Origin: Shewanella sp. AS1
GTDB taxonomy: Bacteria > Pseudomonadota > Gammaproteobacteria > Enterobacterales > Shewanellaceae
Length of the DNA stretch: 64,000 nucleotides
Direction: 5' to 3'
NCBI RefSeq assembly: GCF_021412565.1
Contig: NZ_JAKCLJ010000002.1
Location: 186,001-250,000 of the forward strand
Shown: piece after piece, positions 26,465 through 35,126 of the stretch
Layout of the letters: each line of letters begins with the position of its first letter
Numbering within the stretch: the stretch's first letter is position 1
Translations under genes and position numbers: made by a program
The notes under the pieces: generated by a model
The model's input: only the letters and a program-made list of their open reading frames with translations
The model's database searches: none
Told to the model about the DNA's origin: nothing

Positions 26465-27079
26465 GTGATAATCGATCCCTCTGAACTGCCCTACTCACAA
26501 TCTTGTGAGAATAATAAGCACCCTATCTTATCTGTGCTAAGCACTAGCTTTAGCCGCTGTAAACAGGTCCTGGAGATTGGCAGCGGCACAGGGCAACATG
26601 CCACGTTTTTTGCCAATCATCTGCCCCATCTGATCTGGCAACCCAGCGACCAGGGGATTTATATCCAGCCCCTTACTAAGCGCATCGCCTTTGAGGGCGG
26701 CGATAATCTTAACGCGCCCTTAACCTTAGAGGTCAGCCAGTCCTGGCCTTGCGATCATCTGAACCTAGATGGGATCTTCAGTGCCAATACCCTGCACATT
26801 ATGAGCATGCACCATGTCGACGCTTTCTTTGCTGGCGTAAAGCAGCATCTGAGCCCTGAGGGAAAATGCTGTATCTACGGCCCCTTTAACTACAACAAGC
26901 AATATACAAGCGAGAGCAATCACCAGTTCGATATCTGGTTAAAACAGCGTGACAAAAACAGCGGCATCCGGGATATAGAGTGGATCATACAGCTTGCTAG
27001 CGCGGCGGGCCTTGAACTGGCTGCGGATCATGAGATGCCCGCTAACAACCGCCTGCTTGAGTTTTATAAAAGGGCTTAA
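26465..27079 (+). CDS. DUF938 SAM-dependent methyltransferase-like protein
   Basis: A 204-residue class I methyltransferase-like protein of the DUF938 family. SAM-binding motif I is VLEIGSGTGQHATFFA (about residues 38-53), and GIFSANTLHIMSMHHVDAFF is the family's post-II region. Substrate and role are unknown. The start is a GTG with only a weak ribosome-binding site. The gene lies beyond the long inverted repeat and is probably its own transcript. Confidence 0.85.
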   Translation: MIIDPSELPYSQSCENNKHPILSVLSTSFSRCKQVLEIGSGTGQHATFFANHLPHLIWQPSDQGIYIQPLTKRIAFEGGDNLNAPLTLEVSQSWPCDHLNLDGIFSANTLHIMSMHHVDAFFAGVKQHLSPEGKCCIYGPFNYNKQYTSESNHQFDIWLKQRDKNSGIRDIEWIIQLASAAGLELAADHEMPANNRLLEFYKRA

Positions 27080-27272
27080 GCCGATTGATTAGGCTAATTA
27101 GGCGAGTTGCGTAAATTAACCTTTAAAGGCCAAACAACAAAATCACAAAAACCATTGCGCTGGACTTATCCTTGCAGAAAAAAGGCGGTAAGCTAACCCC
27201 TGTTTTAAACCTGTTGTCAGTCCTGCTTATCAGCACTTAGCCAACTAAACCAAAGGAATGAGGTAGAATCTA

Positions 27273-28121
27273 ATGGCTTGTATTACCCAGAAAGTTCATC
27301 AAAACGGTCTTACTTATCTCGACATAGACACAGAGTTTTGTCAGGCCAGGATCTTTATGCAAGGGGCGCAGATCGACAGCTTCATTCCCAAGGGCAAGGC
27401 GCCTTTGTTATGGGTGTCCGGCGCCGATGAATATCAGCCCGGCAGTGGCATTCGCGGCGGCATTCCTATCTGCTGGCCCTGGTTTGGCATGCATGAAAAC
27501 AGCAACTGGCCACAACATGGATTTGCTCGCACCCGAATTTGGCAATTAGATAAAATAGACACTCAAAATGAAGTGGTCGAGCTCACCCTCAGCCTTCCCC
27601 TGTCGGCAGAGGATAAAGCCTACTGGCCCCATAACACGCGCGTTGAAGCGGTTTTTCGCTTAAGCCATGAGTTAAAAGTCAGCTTAATCAATCACAACCT
27701 TAGTGATGATTATGTCAGCCTGACCCAGGCGCTACACACCTATTTCCCTATCCAAGATATACATAGGCTCAGAGCCACAGGTTTCTCCGGCAGTCATTAT
27801 ATTGAGTTTGGTGAAGGCCCCTACACACAGGAAACCGATGAGGTCATCTTCGATAAAGAAACAGACCGCGTCTACAATCAGCTAGGTGACGAGCAGCAGC
27901 TGCATACCCCTGAGGGGATCATCAAAGTCAGACGTGAAAACAGCCAGTCGGCCGTGTTATGGAATCCCTGGATTGAAAAATCCCAACGCCTGTCGCGCTT
28001 CAATGACGAAGATTACCTCACTATGGTCTGCCATGAAGCGGCGAATGTGCTCGAAGACAAGGTCATTTTGGCGCCCGGCAGCAGCCACAGCTTGAGCACC
28101 ATCATAAGTTGGGTCGTTTAA
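27273..28121 (+). CDS. yeaD: D-hexose-6-phosphate mutarotase (YeaD-like)
   Basis: A 282-residue aldose-1-epimerase-fold protein. It shows LWVSGADEYQPGSGIRGGIPICWPWFG, the catalytic His in QALHTYFPI and Glu in CHEAANV, in the pattern of glucose-6-phosphate epimerase YeaD. It interconverts alpha and beta anomers of sugar 6-phosphates in the cytoplasm. GAGGT lies nine bases before the ATG. The stop codon lies in the first unit of a tandem repeat. Confidence 0.88.
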   Translation: MACITQKVHQNGLTYLDIDTEFCQARIFMQGAQIDSFIPKGKAPLLWVSGADEYQPGSGIRGGIPICWPWFGMHENSNWPQHGFARTRIWQLDKIDTQNEVVELTLSLPLSAEDKAYWPHNTRVEAVFRLSHELKVSLINHNLSDDYVSLTQALHTYFPIQDIHRLRATGFSGSHYIEFGEGPYTQETDEVIFDKETDRVYNQLGDEQQLHTPEGIIKVRRENSQSAVLWNPWIEKSQRLSRFNDEDYLTMVCHEAANVLEDKVILAPGSSHSLSTIISWVV

Positions 28122-28165
28122 TAAAGGTTGGGGCCGTTCAATAAAGGTTGGGTCAAGCAATAAAG
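28108..28165 (+). repeat. 19-20-bp tandem repeat that includes the yeaD stop codon
   Basis: Three units, GTTGGGTCGTTTAATAAAG (28108-28126), GTTGGGGCCGTTCAATAAAG (28127-28146) and GTTGGGTCAAGCAATAAAG (28147-28165). The first carries the last codons and TAA of yeaD. Confidence 0.85.
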
Positions 28166-28226
28166 GCTTATCACGCCAGTTGAGTGCATAAAGCCGTTAG
28201 ATAAGGATAAGATTAAAGGAATCGAT

Positions 28227-31200
28227 GTGGCGCGCCTGTCTAAAACGAGTCGAATGATAGGGATCATTTTACTGCTGAGTTTGGCAGGCGCCGCCCTGTT
28301 TGTGGCTATTACCTGGTCACAGTTTTCCAATATCACCACAGCGGGCGCAAATCAGTTTCTTAAGGATCACCACACCCAAATTACGTCGCTCTCTATCACG
28401 CCTCAAGCGCTGCTTCGCGGACAGGTGGGCGCCATCACACTGGATGTGGACGGCACCATAATCACAATCGAGCAGTTACAAGTCAGCTTAAAAGAGGACC
28501 TGTCCTGGTGGTCCTTCTCCTTGGAAAAAACCTTATCTTTGGCGAGCATAAAGTCTGTTGCCGTCGATAACATAGATATCAGGCTTTCCCCTAAGCTATT
28601 GCAGCTTGGCGCCTTGTCAGCCCCGAAGGCCCAAGATAAGAAACCGACTGAAGCTAAGCCAACTGAAACTAAGCTAACTGAAACTAAGCTAACTGAATTT
28701 AAAATAAAGAATGAGCTGGTCAGTACATTAGCGTCCCTGCCGCTTATTGCCGTAGGCCGGGCGCAGATCCATCTTACCAACCTGGAAGATAAGCAAACCA
28801 GCCTGGTCTTAAACTATTTAAACCTAGACCAACGCGGCCATCTGCTTGGCCACCTTAGTGTCAATGAGCAAAAGCTGATTGATATTCAGGCCAGCTTAGG
28901 AGAAGAGATTTGGCAGGGAAAAACCCGGCTTGAACTGCGGCCCCTGTATGCACTCGCAGCTCATCTCAGCGAACTTAATCAGGACAATACAGGCGCCGAT
29001 ACACTCAATCGCATCAGGCAGCTGGTCACAGAGTCTCAGCTGCATTTTGCCGGTCATCTGGACTCAACTTGGGCGTTTCACCTTCAGGATCACCGACTCA
29101 GCTCAACACATAAGGTTCAGCAACTTGACCTAAATTTAGGCAGTATAAGCCTAGGTAAGAGAAATCAAGCCAGCTTATCTCAGCCTGTTGGGATTGAGCT
29201 TAGGTCGAAGGCAGTTGACAACTTAGCCCCGAATCGAACATCTGTTGTCAATGAAGCGCAAAATTCGAACCTTGAGTTTACCCTCTCCGGCCCGCTTAGC
29301 GATCTCGCCCTGCAGCTCTCGCCTTTCGCTCTTGAGACTAAGCTCTCAACAGCGCAGCTTGATGGGTTATTCACTCCCCTTGAGCCGCAGCATTGGCCGC
29401 TAAAGACAGATTTTCGCCCGGCGCCTCAAGAGGAAGTAAAGGTTAGCCTCACGCTTAATCATCCGCTCGACTACCACTTAAAAGAGCAGGCACTCAAGCT
29501 GCCCCAAGCAAAAGCGCAGATAAGCCTCGCCGAGCACAGATTAACCGCCGAGGTGAAGGAGCTAACATTGACCCCCAAGACGCTCACCACACGCTGGCGC
29601 CTTAATGGCTCAGTGTTAATCCCTCTTTGTATGCCACAGCTATCAAATACACAACTGTCATCAAACACACAGCCGACACCCGCCGCCAGCCGCTGCGATG
29701 GCGATTTCAAGGACAAAATCAAGAACAAAATTAAGAGCCGCGCCAGTCTGAATGGCATCGATTTGTCCCTGTCGGGTGAGGCTGAGATTAAAAGCGAGCC
29801 GCTGCAGATGGCTTCCAACTTCAGCATGGATGCACAAAGTCGGGTCACTCTCCTATCCCCTAGCTATCAGCAGCAGACACTGGCGCTGAGCGCAGAGGAG
29901 ATAGCACTGATGCTCCAGGCGCCGCTCACCCTCAAAGATATGAAGCAGCTTAATTTTGGTCAGAGTCGCCTGACAGTAAGAGGCAATCGACTAGCGCTCA
30001 CAGCACCCCAGCCTCAGCCACCGATAAAAATCAGCAGTCAGCAAACCCAGCTACAACTGAGCGGCGGCAGCCTTCGCTGGAAAAAAGAGCGCGGGCAAGA
30101 AGAGAGCTTAACGACACAAGAAGCAAAAAATGATGCAAAACAAGAAGCAGCGCTGCAACTCCTGCTGGAGCTTGAGCCCTTTAGCGTGACCACAGAACAA
30201 CCTCAGCTAAAAGATGGTGCGCGCGAACTCAGTGCGCTGCAACTCAAAATGCAGAGCAAAGCGAACTTGAATTTAGCTATCGAGCAGGACGTTAAATTTA
30301 GGGTGCCAGGCATTCAGTTAGACCTTACGCAGTTCGAGTTAATCGACCCCATCGACGCAGCAGCTAACGCTGAAACGGCTCAAGTGACCCAATCAGCTCA
30401 AACAACGCAAACAGCACAAAAAGAAAAGAGCCAGCAAAATCAGCCTAAAGCCAGTAAACGCATTACCCAGATCGCTTCCTTTACTCTTACCAGCCAGGCA
30501 TTCAGGCCAAAGCCTGAACAAAAGCCAAAATCAGAACCAGAACAAAAGTCAAAGCACACCGAAGCAAGCCTGTATACACTGCAGAGCCCCTTAAAAACTA
30601 CGCTGCAATATCGTCTGCACCATCTTCAAAGCCGTGAGCAATATCAGTGGCTTGGTAAACAAAGAAGCCGCAAGTTACTAGAAATTAGCGAGTTTTCCCT
30701 GAGGCAGTCCCTCAATTGGCAGGCGGATAACAAAGCCAAGGATCACCGCTTATCCACGAACGAAAGCTGGCAGCTGCAGGATATTAACTTCACCAGCGAG
30801 CACAAATTAACCCTGCAGAAGGCTAAGGCGAAAAGCGAGAAGCAGCGACTTAAGTTGCAGGGCAAGCTTAAGTTAACAAGTGATATTAACCAGTTACTCA
30901 GAGAGTTTGAGCAGATGCTGGATTTGAAGCTGCCACTTAACGGTGTCGGTGATATCCAGCTATCCACCACCCATAACGCAAACTGGACAGATAGCGGCAT
31001 AACACTCGGCGCCTCGCTGGTACCAGAACTTGAATTTACACAAGGGGAGCTAAAGCAACTGCCCTTCCAGCAGGTTTGGCTCACGGGCGCGTGCCACTTA
31101 GCTGCGAGGCTTGATAATCAAAATCAAGGCCAGTACCAGCAAGCCGAGTTTATCTGCGATCGACTTCAGCTTAAAATTGCGGCCTTTAATCCTGGCGTGC

Positions 31201-31865
31201 TGTTAACGGATATAGAAGCCATGAGTCGCCTCGAATTTGCCATCGAGCAGGCGAGCAGTGACAGCAATGAAGACAATGACGGCAATGAACTCAATGGCAA
31301 CACACAAAAACAAACCGCCTCGCTCACACTTACCGCCAATGCCAGCACCTTAGGCGGCAAGTTACTACTGCCCAAATTCAATCTGCACCTCACCCGACCA
31401 TCTGAAGCCTATCTGATTTTACAAGGGCTGGATCTGACCCAGCTACTTGCCGTACAACCCCTGACAGGCGTCTATGCCGATGGGATCTTCGATGGCGTTT
31501 TGCCGGTCGAACTCGAACATGGCCAGATCTCAGTCAACCAGGGGCATCTGGCCGCACGCGCCCCCGGCGGCTTAATCAAAGTCGATGACAATCCAGCTGT
31601 AATGCAGATGCGCCAGACTCAGCCCTACCTGGATTATGCTTTCTCTATTTTGGAAGAGTTACACTACAGTGAACTGGCCAGCGAGTTTGATATGGCGCCA
31701 AATGGCGACGCCAAATTGCGTGTCATGGTGAAGGGACGCGCCAAAGATATCGAGCGGCCAATCCATTTCAACTACACTCAGGAGGAGAATATGTTGCAGC
31801 TACTCAAAAGCTTACAAATAGGTGACTCATTGCAAAACAAAATTGAACAAGCGATGGAGCAATAA
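28227..31865 (+). CDS. ydbH: YdbH-family AsmA-like envelope protein
   Basis: A 1212-residue protein with one N-terminal membrane segment (about residues 10-32) and a long beta-rich periplasmic body. The C-terminal segment (GGLIKVDDNPAVMQMRQTQPYLDYAFSIL and the following residues) is diagnostic of YdbH. YdbH is one of the redundant AsmA-like proteins that move phospholipid to the outer membrane, working with the lipoprotein YnbE, whose gene is next. It is much longer than E. coli YdbH (about 880). It contains low-complexity stretches, a 4x5-residue KPTET-type repeat near residue 140 and Gln/Ala/Lys-rich regions near 710-790. The GTG start has AAAGGA six bases upstream. Confidence 0.88.
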   Translation: MARLSKTSRMIGIILLLSLAGAALFVAITWSQFSNITTAGANQFLKDHHTQITSLSITPQALLRGQVGAITLDVDGTIITIEQLQVSLKEDLSWWSFSLEKTLSLASIKSVAVDNIDIRLSPKLLQLGALSAPKAQDKKPTEAKPTETKLTETKLTEFKIKNELVSTLASLPLIAVGRAQIHLTNLEDKQTSLVLNYLNLDQRGHLLGHLSVNEQKLIDIQASLGEEIWQGKTRLELRPLYALAAHLSELNQDNTGADTLNRIRQLVTESQLHFAGHLDSTWAFHLQDHRLSSTHKVQQLDLNLGSISLGKRNQASLSQPVGIELRSKAVDNLAPNRTSVVNEAQNSNLEFTLSGPLSDLALQLSPFALETKLSTAQLDGLFTPLEPQHWPLKTDFRPAPQEEVKVSLTLNHPLDYHLKEQALKLPQAKAQISLAEHRLTAEVKELTLTPKTLTTRWRLNGSVLIPLCMPQLSNTQLSSNTQPTPAASRCDGDFKDKIKNKIKSRASLNGIDLSLSGEAEIKSEPLQMASNFSMDAQSRVTLLSPSYQQQTLALSAEEIALMLQAPLTLKDMKQLNFGQSRLTVRGNRLALTAPQPQPPIKISSQQTQLQLSGGSLRWKKERGQEESLTTQEAKNDAKQEAALQLLLELEPFSVTTEQPQLKDGARELSALQLKMQSKANLNLAIEQDVKFRVPGIQLDLTQFELIDPIDAAANAETAQVTQSAQTTQTAQKEKSQQNQPKASKRITQIASFTLTSQAFRPKPEQKPKSEPEQKSKHTEASLYTLQSPLKTTLQYRLHHLQSREQYQWLGKQRSRKLLEISEFSLRQSLNWQADNKAKDHRLSTNESWQLQDINFTSEHKLTLQKAKAKSEKQRLKLQGKLKLTSDINQLLREFEQMLDLKLPLNGVGDIQLSTTHNANWTDSGITLGASLVPELEFTQGELKQLPFQQVWLTGACHLAARLDNQNQGQYQQAEFICDRLQLKIAAFNPGVLLTDIEAMSRLEFAIEQASSDSNEDNDGNELNGNTQKQTASLTLTANASTLGGKLLLPKFNLHLTRPSEAYLILQGLDLTQLLAVQPLTGVYADGIFDGVLPVELEHGQISVNQGHLAARAPGGLIKVDDNPAVMQMRQTQPYLDYAFSILEELHYSELASEFDMAPNGDAKLRVMVKGRAKDIERPIHFNYTQEENMLQLLKSLQIGDSLQNKIEQAMEQ
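28641..28700 (+). repeat. 15-bp tandem repeat inside ydbH, four copies
   Basis: Units AAACCGACTGAAGCT, AAGCCAACTGAAACT, AAGCTAACTGAAACT and AAGCTAACTGAATTT encode KPTEA, KPTET, KLTET and KLTEF. This is an in-frame expansion within a linker. Confidence 0.9.
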
Positions 31866-31948
31866 TCTTGATGGCGATAGTAACGGCTGATAGTTATAGT
31901 TAAATAGTAACAGCTGATGTACTTTGTTCAGCTTATCGTCATCTAAAA

Positions 31949-31989
31949 CATGTAATCTAAGGCATGTAATTTGAGGCATGTAATTTAAG
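31949..31989. repeat. 14-bp tandem repeat, three copies
   Basis: Units CATGTAATCTAAGG, CATGTAATTTGAGG and CATGTAATTTAAG lie in the 184-bp gap between ydbH and ynbE. Confidence 0.85.
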
Positions 31990-32049
31990 TCCTATCAGAG
32001 TAAGCTTTAAATAGGCGCCAAGTTTCTACATATCGAAAAGGAATGACGA

Positions 32050-32250
32050 GTGAAAAGACTAACCAAAACTCCCAGTTTACTGCTTGGACTTATCTGTCTG
32101 CTCAGTATCGGCGGCTGTACCCCGACGGTAAAGATAGAGCCGCCCGATAAACCCATAGTGATCAATCTCAACGTGAAGATTGAGCACGAGATAAAAATTA
32201 AAGTCGATAAGGAGCTCGATGAGCTGCTTCAAAACGATGAGCTGTTTTAA
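32050..32250 (+). CDS. ynbE: YnbE-family outer-membrane lipoprotein
   Basis: A 66-residue lipoprotein with signal and lipobox LLSIGGC (Cys 23). Its body, KIEPPDKPIVINLNVKIEHEI, is the YnbE signature and predicted to extend a beta-strand. In E. coli YnbE multimers pair with YdbH to complete a bridge between the membranes. The GTG start has AAGGA upstream. It lies between ydbH and ydbL in the conserved order. Confidence 0.92.
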   Translation: MKRLTKTPSLLLGLICLLSIGGCTPTVKIEPPDKPIVINLNVKIEHEIKIKVDKELDELLQNDELF

Positions 32251-32270
32251 CCCATTTTAGGTACCAGAAG

Positions 32271-32597
32271 ATGAAGATAAAACATAAACTACTCTTACTT
32301 ATCAGCGGTTTATTATTAAGCCTCAATGTCTTTGCCTTAGATCTTCAAGATGCTAAGAACCAAGGGTTAGTGGGTGAATTAAGTAACGGTTATCTGGGCG
32401 TGGTGGTCACAAATGACGACACCATTGCCTTAGCCAAATCGGTCAACGCCAAGCGCCGCGCCTATTATGAGCAGATAGCCAAGAAAAATGGGATCAGTGT
32501 CGATGATGTAGCCAAGCTGGCCGCCGAAAAAGCCATCGCCGCTGCCAGCAAGGGGCAGTTTGTGCAGACCCCGCAGGGAAAATGGGTAAAGAAATAA
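32271..32597 (+). CDS. ydbL: YdbL-family (DUF1318) periplasmic protein
   Basis: A 108-residue protein with a signal peptide (residues 1-22, ending NVFA). The DUF1318 body includes LQDAKNQGLVGELSNGYLGVV, AKRRAYYEQIAKKNGIS and the ending QTPQGKWVKK. In E. coli YdbL limits or chaperones YnbE assembly for the YdbH bridge. It follows ynbE by 20 bp and closes the operon; a hairpin with a T tract lies just downstream. Confidence 0.92.
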   Translation: MKIKHKLLLLISGLLLSLNVFALDLQDAKNQGLVGELSNGYLGVVVTNDDTIALAKSVNAKRRAYYEQIAKKNGISVDDVAKLAAEKAIAAASKGQFVQTPQGKWVKK

Positions 32598-32608
32598 ACT
32601 AAAGCAGT

Positions 32609-32647
32609 GGGCTGACTCATGCCGGAACGCATATTCAGCCCTTTTTT
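32609..32647 (+). terminator. Terminator after ydbL
   Basis: The stem GGGCTGA/TCAGCCC (32609-32615 with 32635-32641) has a 19-bp loop and is followed by TTTTTT. The long loop lowers confidence. Confidence 0.55.
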
Positions 32648-32649
32648 GT

Positions 32650-32704
32650 CTCTTTTACTGGGGTGTTGTCCCTGCTACTGGGGTTTCTCCTGTTATTGGG
32701 GTTT
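32650..32704 (-). repeat. 18-19-bp tandem repeat that includes the usp stop codon
   Basis: Read on the minus strand: AAACCCCAATAACAGGAG (with the gene's own TAA), AAACCCCAGTAGCAGGGAC, AACACCCCAGTAAAAGAG. The first two units are in frame with the gene, so a CCC-CAx-stop end is repeated. Confidence 0.85.
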
Positions 32705-33631
32705 CACCACCAGAAGATCACAGTTAATCCTGTCTATCACCTGATCCGCCGCGTGACCACACAGATTCGAGAAAAAACTGGATGTGCCCTTATCGCCTAT
32801 GATCACCAGTTCACTGTCCACCTTTTTAGAGAGTGACTCGATGGCATCCTCTGGTAACTCCTTTACCAGATGACAATACTCCCGCGCTTTAAGGCTTCTA
32901 TCGGGCAACAGATGATATTCGCTGCTATAACGGGACAATCGCTCAAAATGGTATTGCTCATCACCCTCTGGTGACACCGACTGATGAAAAGAGATGCTGG
33001 GAGTCTCACCATAATAGCAGTCCAGCAGGTGACAGTAACCTTTAAGTAAACGGGTAAAATGTTCCGCGGTTTGCAGCACCTTTTTGTTTAATGCCTGTTC
33101 ATCCTCACCATTATTGCAAGGGTCCACCAGTGAGAGGATCCGTCCACCTGGCTCCCACAGATGATCTTTCACCACCACTACAGGGCGCGGCGACTCTCTG
33201 ACAAGCCGGGTATCTAAGGCTTTGATGGTTAACCAGTTCCAGAGTTTATGGCGGGAAGCCGCGATAAAGATGGTATCGACCTTAAAATCTTCGCAAAAGC
33301 TTAAGACATCATCGCAGGAATGACAGGAAATAGACGCCTGTGAGATAGATAAACCGTTTTGCCTGTTGGTCTGAATAAATTGGGTAATGCAGTGACGTTT
33401 TTTATCCAGACTCATCTGGGTGGAATGACCGTTAAGGCCCTCTCCCGTGTCTGCCTCATTTCCATGTTCAAAAGTGTCTACAAGACGACTCACGAAACTG
33501 CCATGCTCAAGCAACATCACAATAATGGATGCATTTGTCGTTCGACTTGCCATATAGAGTGCCCGTGCGATCCCTTTTAGGCTGAAGTCGTGCTCATCAA
33601 CTACGACTAACAATCTTTGATAGCTATCCAT
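32693..33631 (-). CDS. Tandem-domain universal stress protein
   Basis: A 312-residue UspE-like protein with two Usp domains. The first begins YQRLLVVVDEHDFSLKGIARAL and the second ends ELVIIGDKGTSSFFSNLCGHAADQVIDRINCDLLVVKP. The nucleotide-loop pattern G-x2-G-x9-G is present in the second domain, but the usual Ser/Thr after it is His. Such proteins help survival in stress and stationary phase. A CATTAG-type inverted repeat lies about 110 bp upstream. Its 3' end is reiterated downstream. Confidence 0.85.
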   Translation of the reverse strand: MDSYQRLLVVVDEHDFSLKGIARALYMASRTTNASIIVMLLEHGSFVSRLVDTFEHGNEADTGEGLNGHSTQMSLDKKRHCITQFIQTNRQNGLSISQASISCHSCDDVLSFCEDFKVDTIFIAASRHKLWNWLTIKALDTRLVRESPRPVVVVKDHLWEPGGRILSLVDPCNNGEDEQALNKKVLQTAEHFTRLLKGYCHLLDCYYGETPSISFHQSVSPEGDEQYHFERLSRYSSEYHLLPDRSLKAREYCHLVKELPEDAIESLSKKVDSELVIIGDKGTSSFFSNLCGHAADQVIDRINCDLLVVKPQ

Positions 33632-33731
33632 AACTGAACTCTCACCTAGTGTAAGAATGTAATTGTAGTCCAGTACAAATGCCTCAAATGTACGTCAAAC
33701 GCCCTAACCACAAGGGCTAGAGCCAACTCAC

Positions 33732-33775
33732 TGAAACTAAGACATTAGTTTTATAGAACGTTTAAAGCTAATGGA
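33732..33775. promoter_or_regulatory. Inverted-repeat cluster upstream of the universal stress gene
   Basis: TGAAACTAA (33732-33740), CATTAGTTTTA (33743-33753) and TTAAAGCTAATGGAT (33762-33776) form overlapping imperfect dyads. They share the ATCCATTAG-type half-site with the palindrome upstream of the WYL regulator. Confidence 0.4.
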
Positions 33776-33863
33776 TTCGCTTTTTTTACCTTAATGAACT
33801 ATGAGAGCGAGCAGATCAGATGCAATGTGGGCAAGAAGTTTATGTAATCGCTTGTTTATATGA

Positions 33864-33891
33864 AAAAAGGGGCTAATTACAGCCCCTTTTT
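33864..33891. terminator. Terminator after the isoaspartyl peptidase gene
   Basis: An 11-bp stem (33864-33874 with 33881-33891), loop AATTAC, with T and A tracts on either side. It serves the minus-strand peptidase gene. Confidence 0.85.
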
Positions 33892-33892
33892 C

Positions 33893-33920
33893 AATCCGCT
33901 TGTTTCTATCCGCTTTGCTT
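33893..33920. repeat. 14-bp tandem repeat, two copies
   Basis: On the minus strand AAGCGGATAGAAAC and AAGCGGATTGAAAA lie between the isoaspartyl peptidase stop codon and its terminator. Confidence 0.65.
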
Positions 33921-33926
33921 AAGCCG

Positions 33927-34988
33927 TTAGTGGTCTTGCCAAATCAATACCTGCGCCGGTTCGCCTTCCTTACGCGTAGCGCGGTACATCCCCTCGGTAT
34001 TGAAAGGCGTCGCGATATTGCCGCGCTGATCGATGGCGATAACCCCACCGGTTCCACCTGCGCCCACCAAACGCTGATTGATCACCTCATCGGCGGCCTG
34101 TACCACAGTTTTGTGCTGATACTTGACTCTTGCACAAATATCACCTGCAACATGATAGCGGATAAAATACTCGCCATGCCCAGTTGCTGAGACGGCGCAG
34201 ACGCCATTTTCGGCGTAAGTACCGGCACCAATCACAGGAGAATCACCGATACGGCCAAAGCGTTTAGCCGTCATGCCGCCCGTAGAAGTACCTGCGGCCA
34301 GGTTTCCCTGCTTATCCAAGGCGACTGCACCGACTGTCCCAAACTTGTAATCCAGATCGAGATAGTTAACTGCAGCCTGATGATCGATTTTTCCTTGCGC
34401 CCCTTGCTCAGCCGCCTTTAATTTCTGCTTTGCATCCTGCAACTGCTGATAACGTGTATCCGTATCAAAATAGGCACTAGGTACCAGAGTGAAACCTTGG
34501 CTTAAGGCAAACTCCTCGGCGCCGCTACCCGATAGCATCACATGAGGCGAATACTCCATCACACTCTGAGCCAGATTGATGGGGTTCTTGATATGTTTAA
34601 CCCCGGCGATAGCACCTGCATTCATCGTCTTACCATCCATGATGGAGGCATCCAGTTCATGGGCGCCCTCATAGGTATAGACAGCGCCTAAGCCGGCATT
34701 AAACAGGGGACTATCTTCGAGAATATTAATGGCCGCAGTCACAGCAGATAAACTATCGCCGCCTTGTTCCAAAACCCGGTAACCCGCATCGACCGCCTGT
34801 TTCAATTTATCTCTGTAGGCTTGCTCTTGGGCGCTAGTCAAATTCGCCTTGGAGATAGTGCCGGCGCCGCCGTGAATGGCAATAGAAAAGCGAGACTCCT
34901 CGGCATTGACATTGGCACTAAGCCCTGCGCTAAGAGATAGGCCCAAAAGCGCACTCATACCACACAATAAAAGCTGCTTCATTTTCAT
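33927..34988 (-). CDS. iaaA: Exported isoaspartyl peptidase/L-asparaginase
   Basis: A 353-residue plant-type asparaginase (Ntn hydrolase). It has a signal peptide (about 1-29) and AIHGGAGTISKANL. The autoprocessing/nucleophilic Thr is in KFGTVGAVALD (about residue 217), followed by AGTSTGGMTAKRFGRIGDSPVIGAGTYA. It splits beta-aspartyl dipeptides and asparagine, probably in the periplasm. It is a single gene with a strong terminator, divergent from tamA. Confidence 0.92.
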   Translation of the reverse strand: MKMKQLLLCGMSALLGLSLSAGLSANVNAEESRFSIAIHGGAGTISKANLTSAQEQAYRDKLKQAVDAGYRVLEQGGDSLSAVTAAINILEDSPLFNAGLGAVYTYEGAHELDASIMDGKTMNAGAIAGVKHIKNPINLAQSVMEYSPHVMLSGSGAEEFALSQGFTLVPSAYFDTDTRYQQLQDAKQKLKAAEQGAQGKIDHQAAVNYLDLDYKFGTVGAVALDKQGNLAAGTSTGGMTAKRFGRIGDSPVIGAGTYAENGVCAVSATGHGEYFIRYHVAGDICARVKYQHKTVVQAADEVINQRLVGAGGTGGVIAIDQRGNIATPFNTEGMYRATRKEGEPAQVLIWQDH

Positions 34989-35126
34989 ACTAACTGGAAT
35001 TCCTTGTACTGTTTTTTGCCCCTAGTTTTAGCCAGATTCATTATTAATTACAATCATAATCTTGCTTGCCATTAATAATCTGCGACAATAGCAGACAATA
35101 ATATCTTCAAATAGATAGAGTGATTT

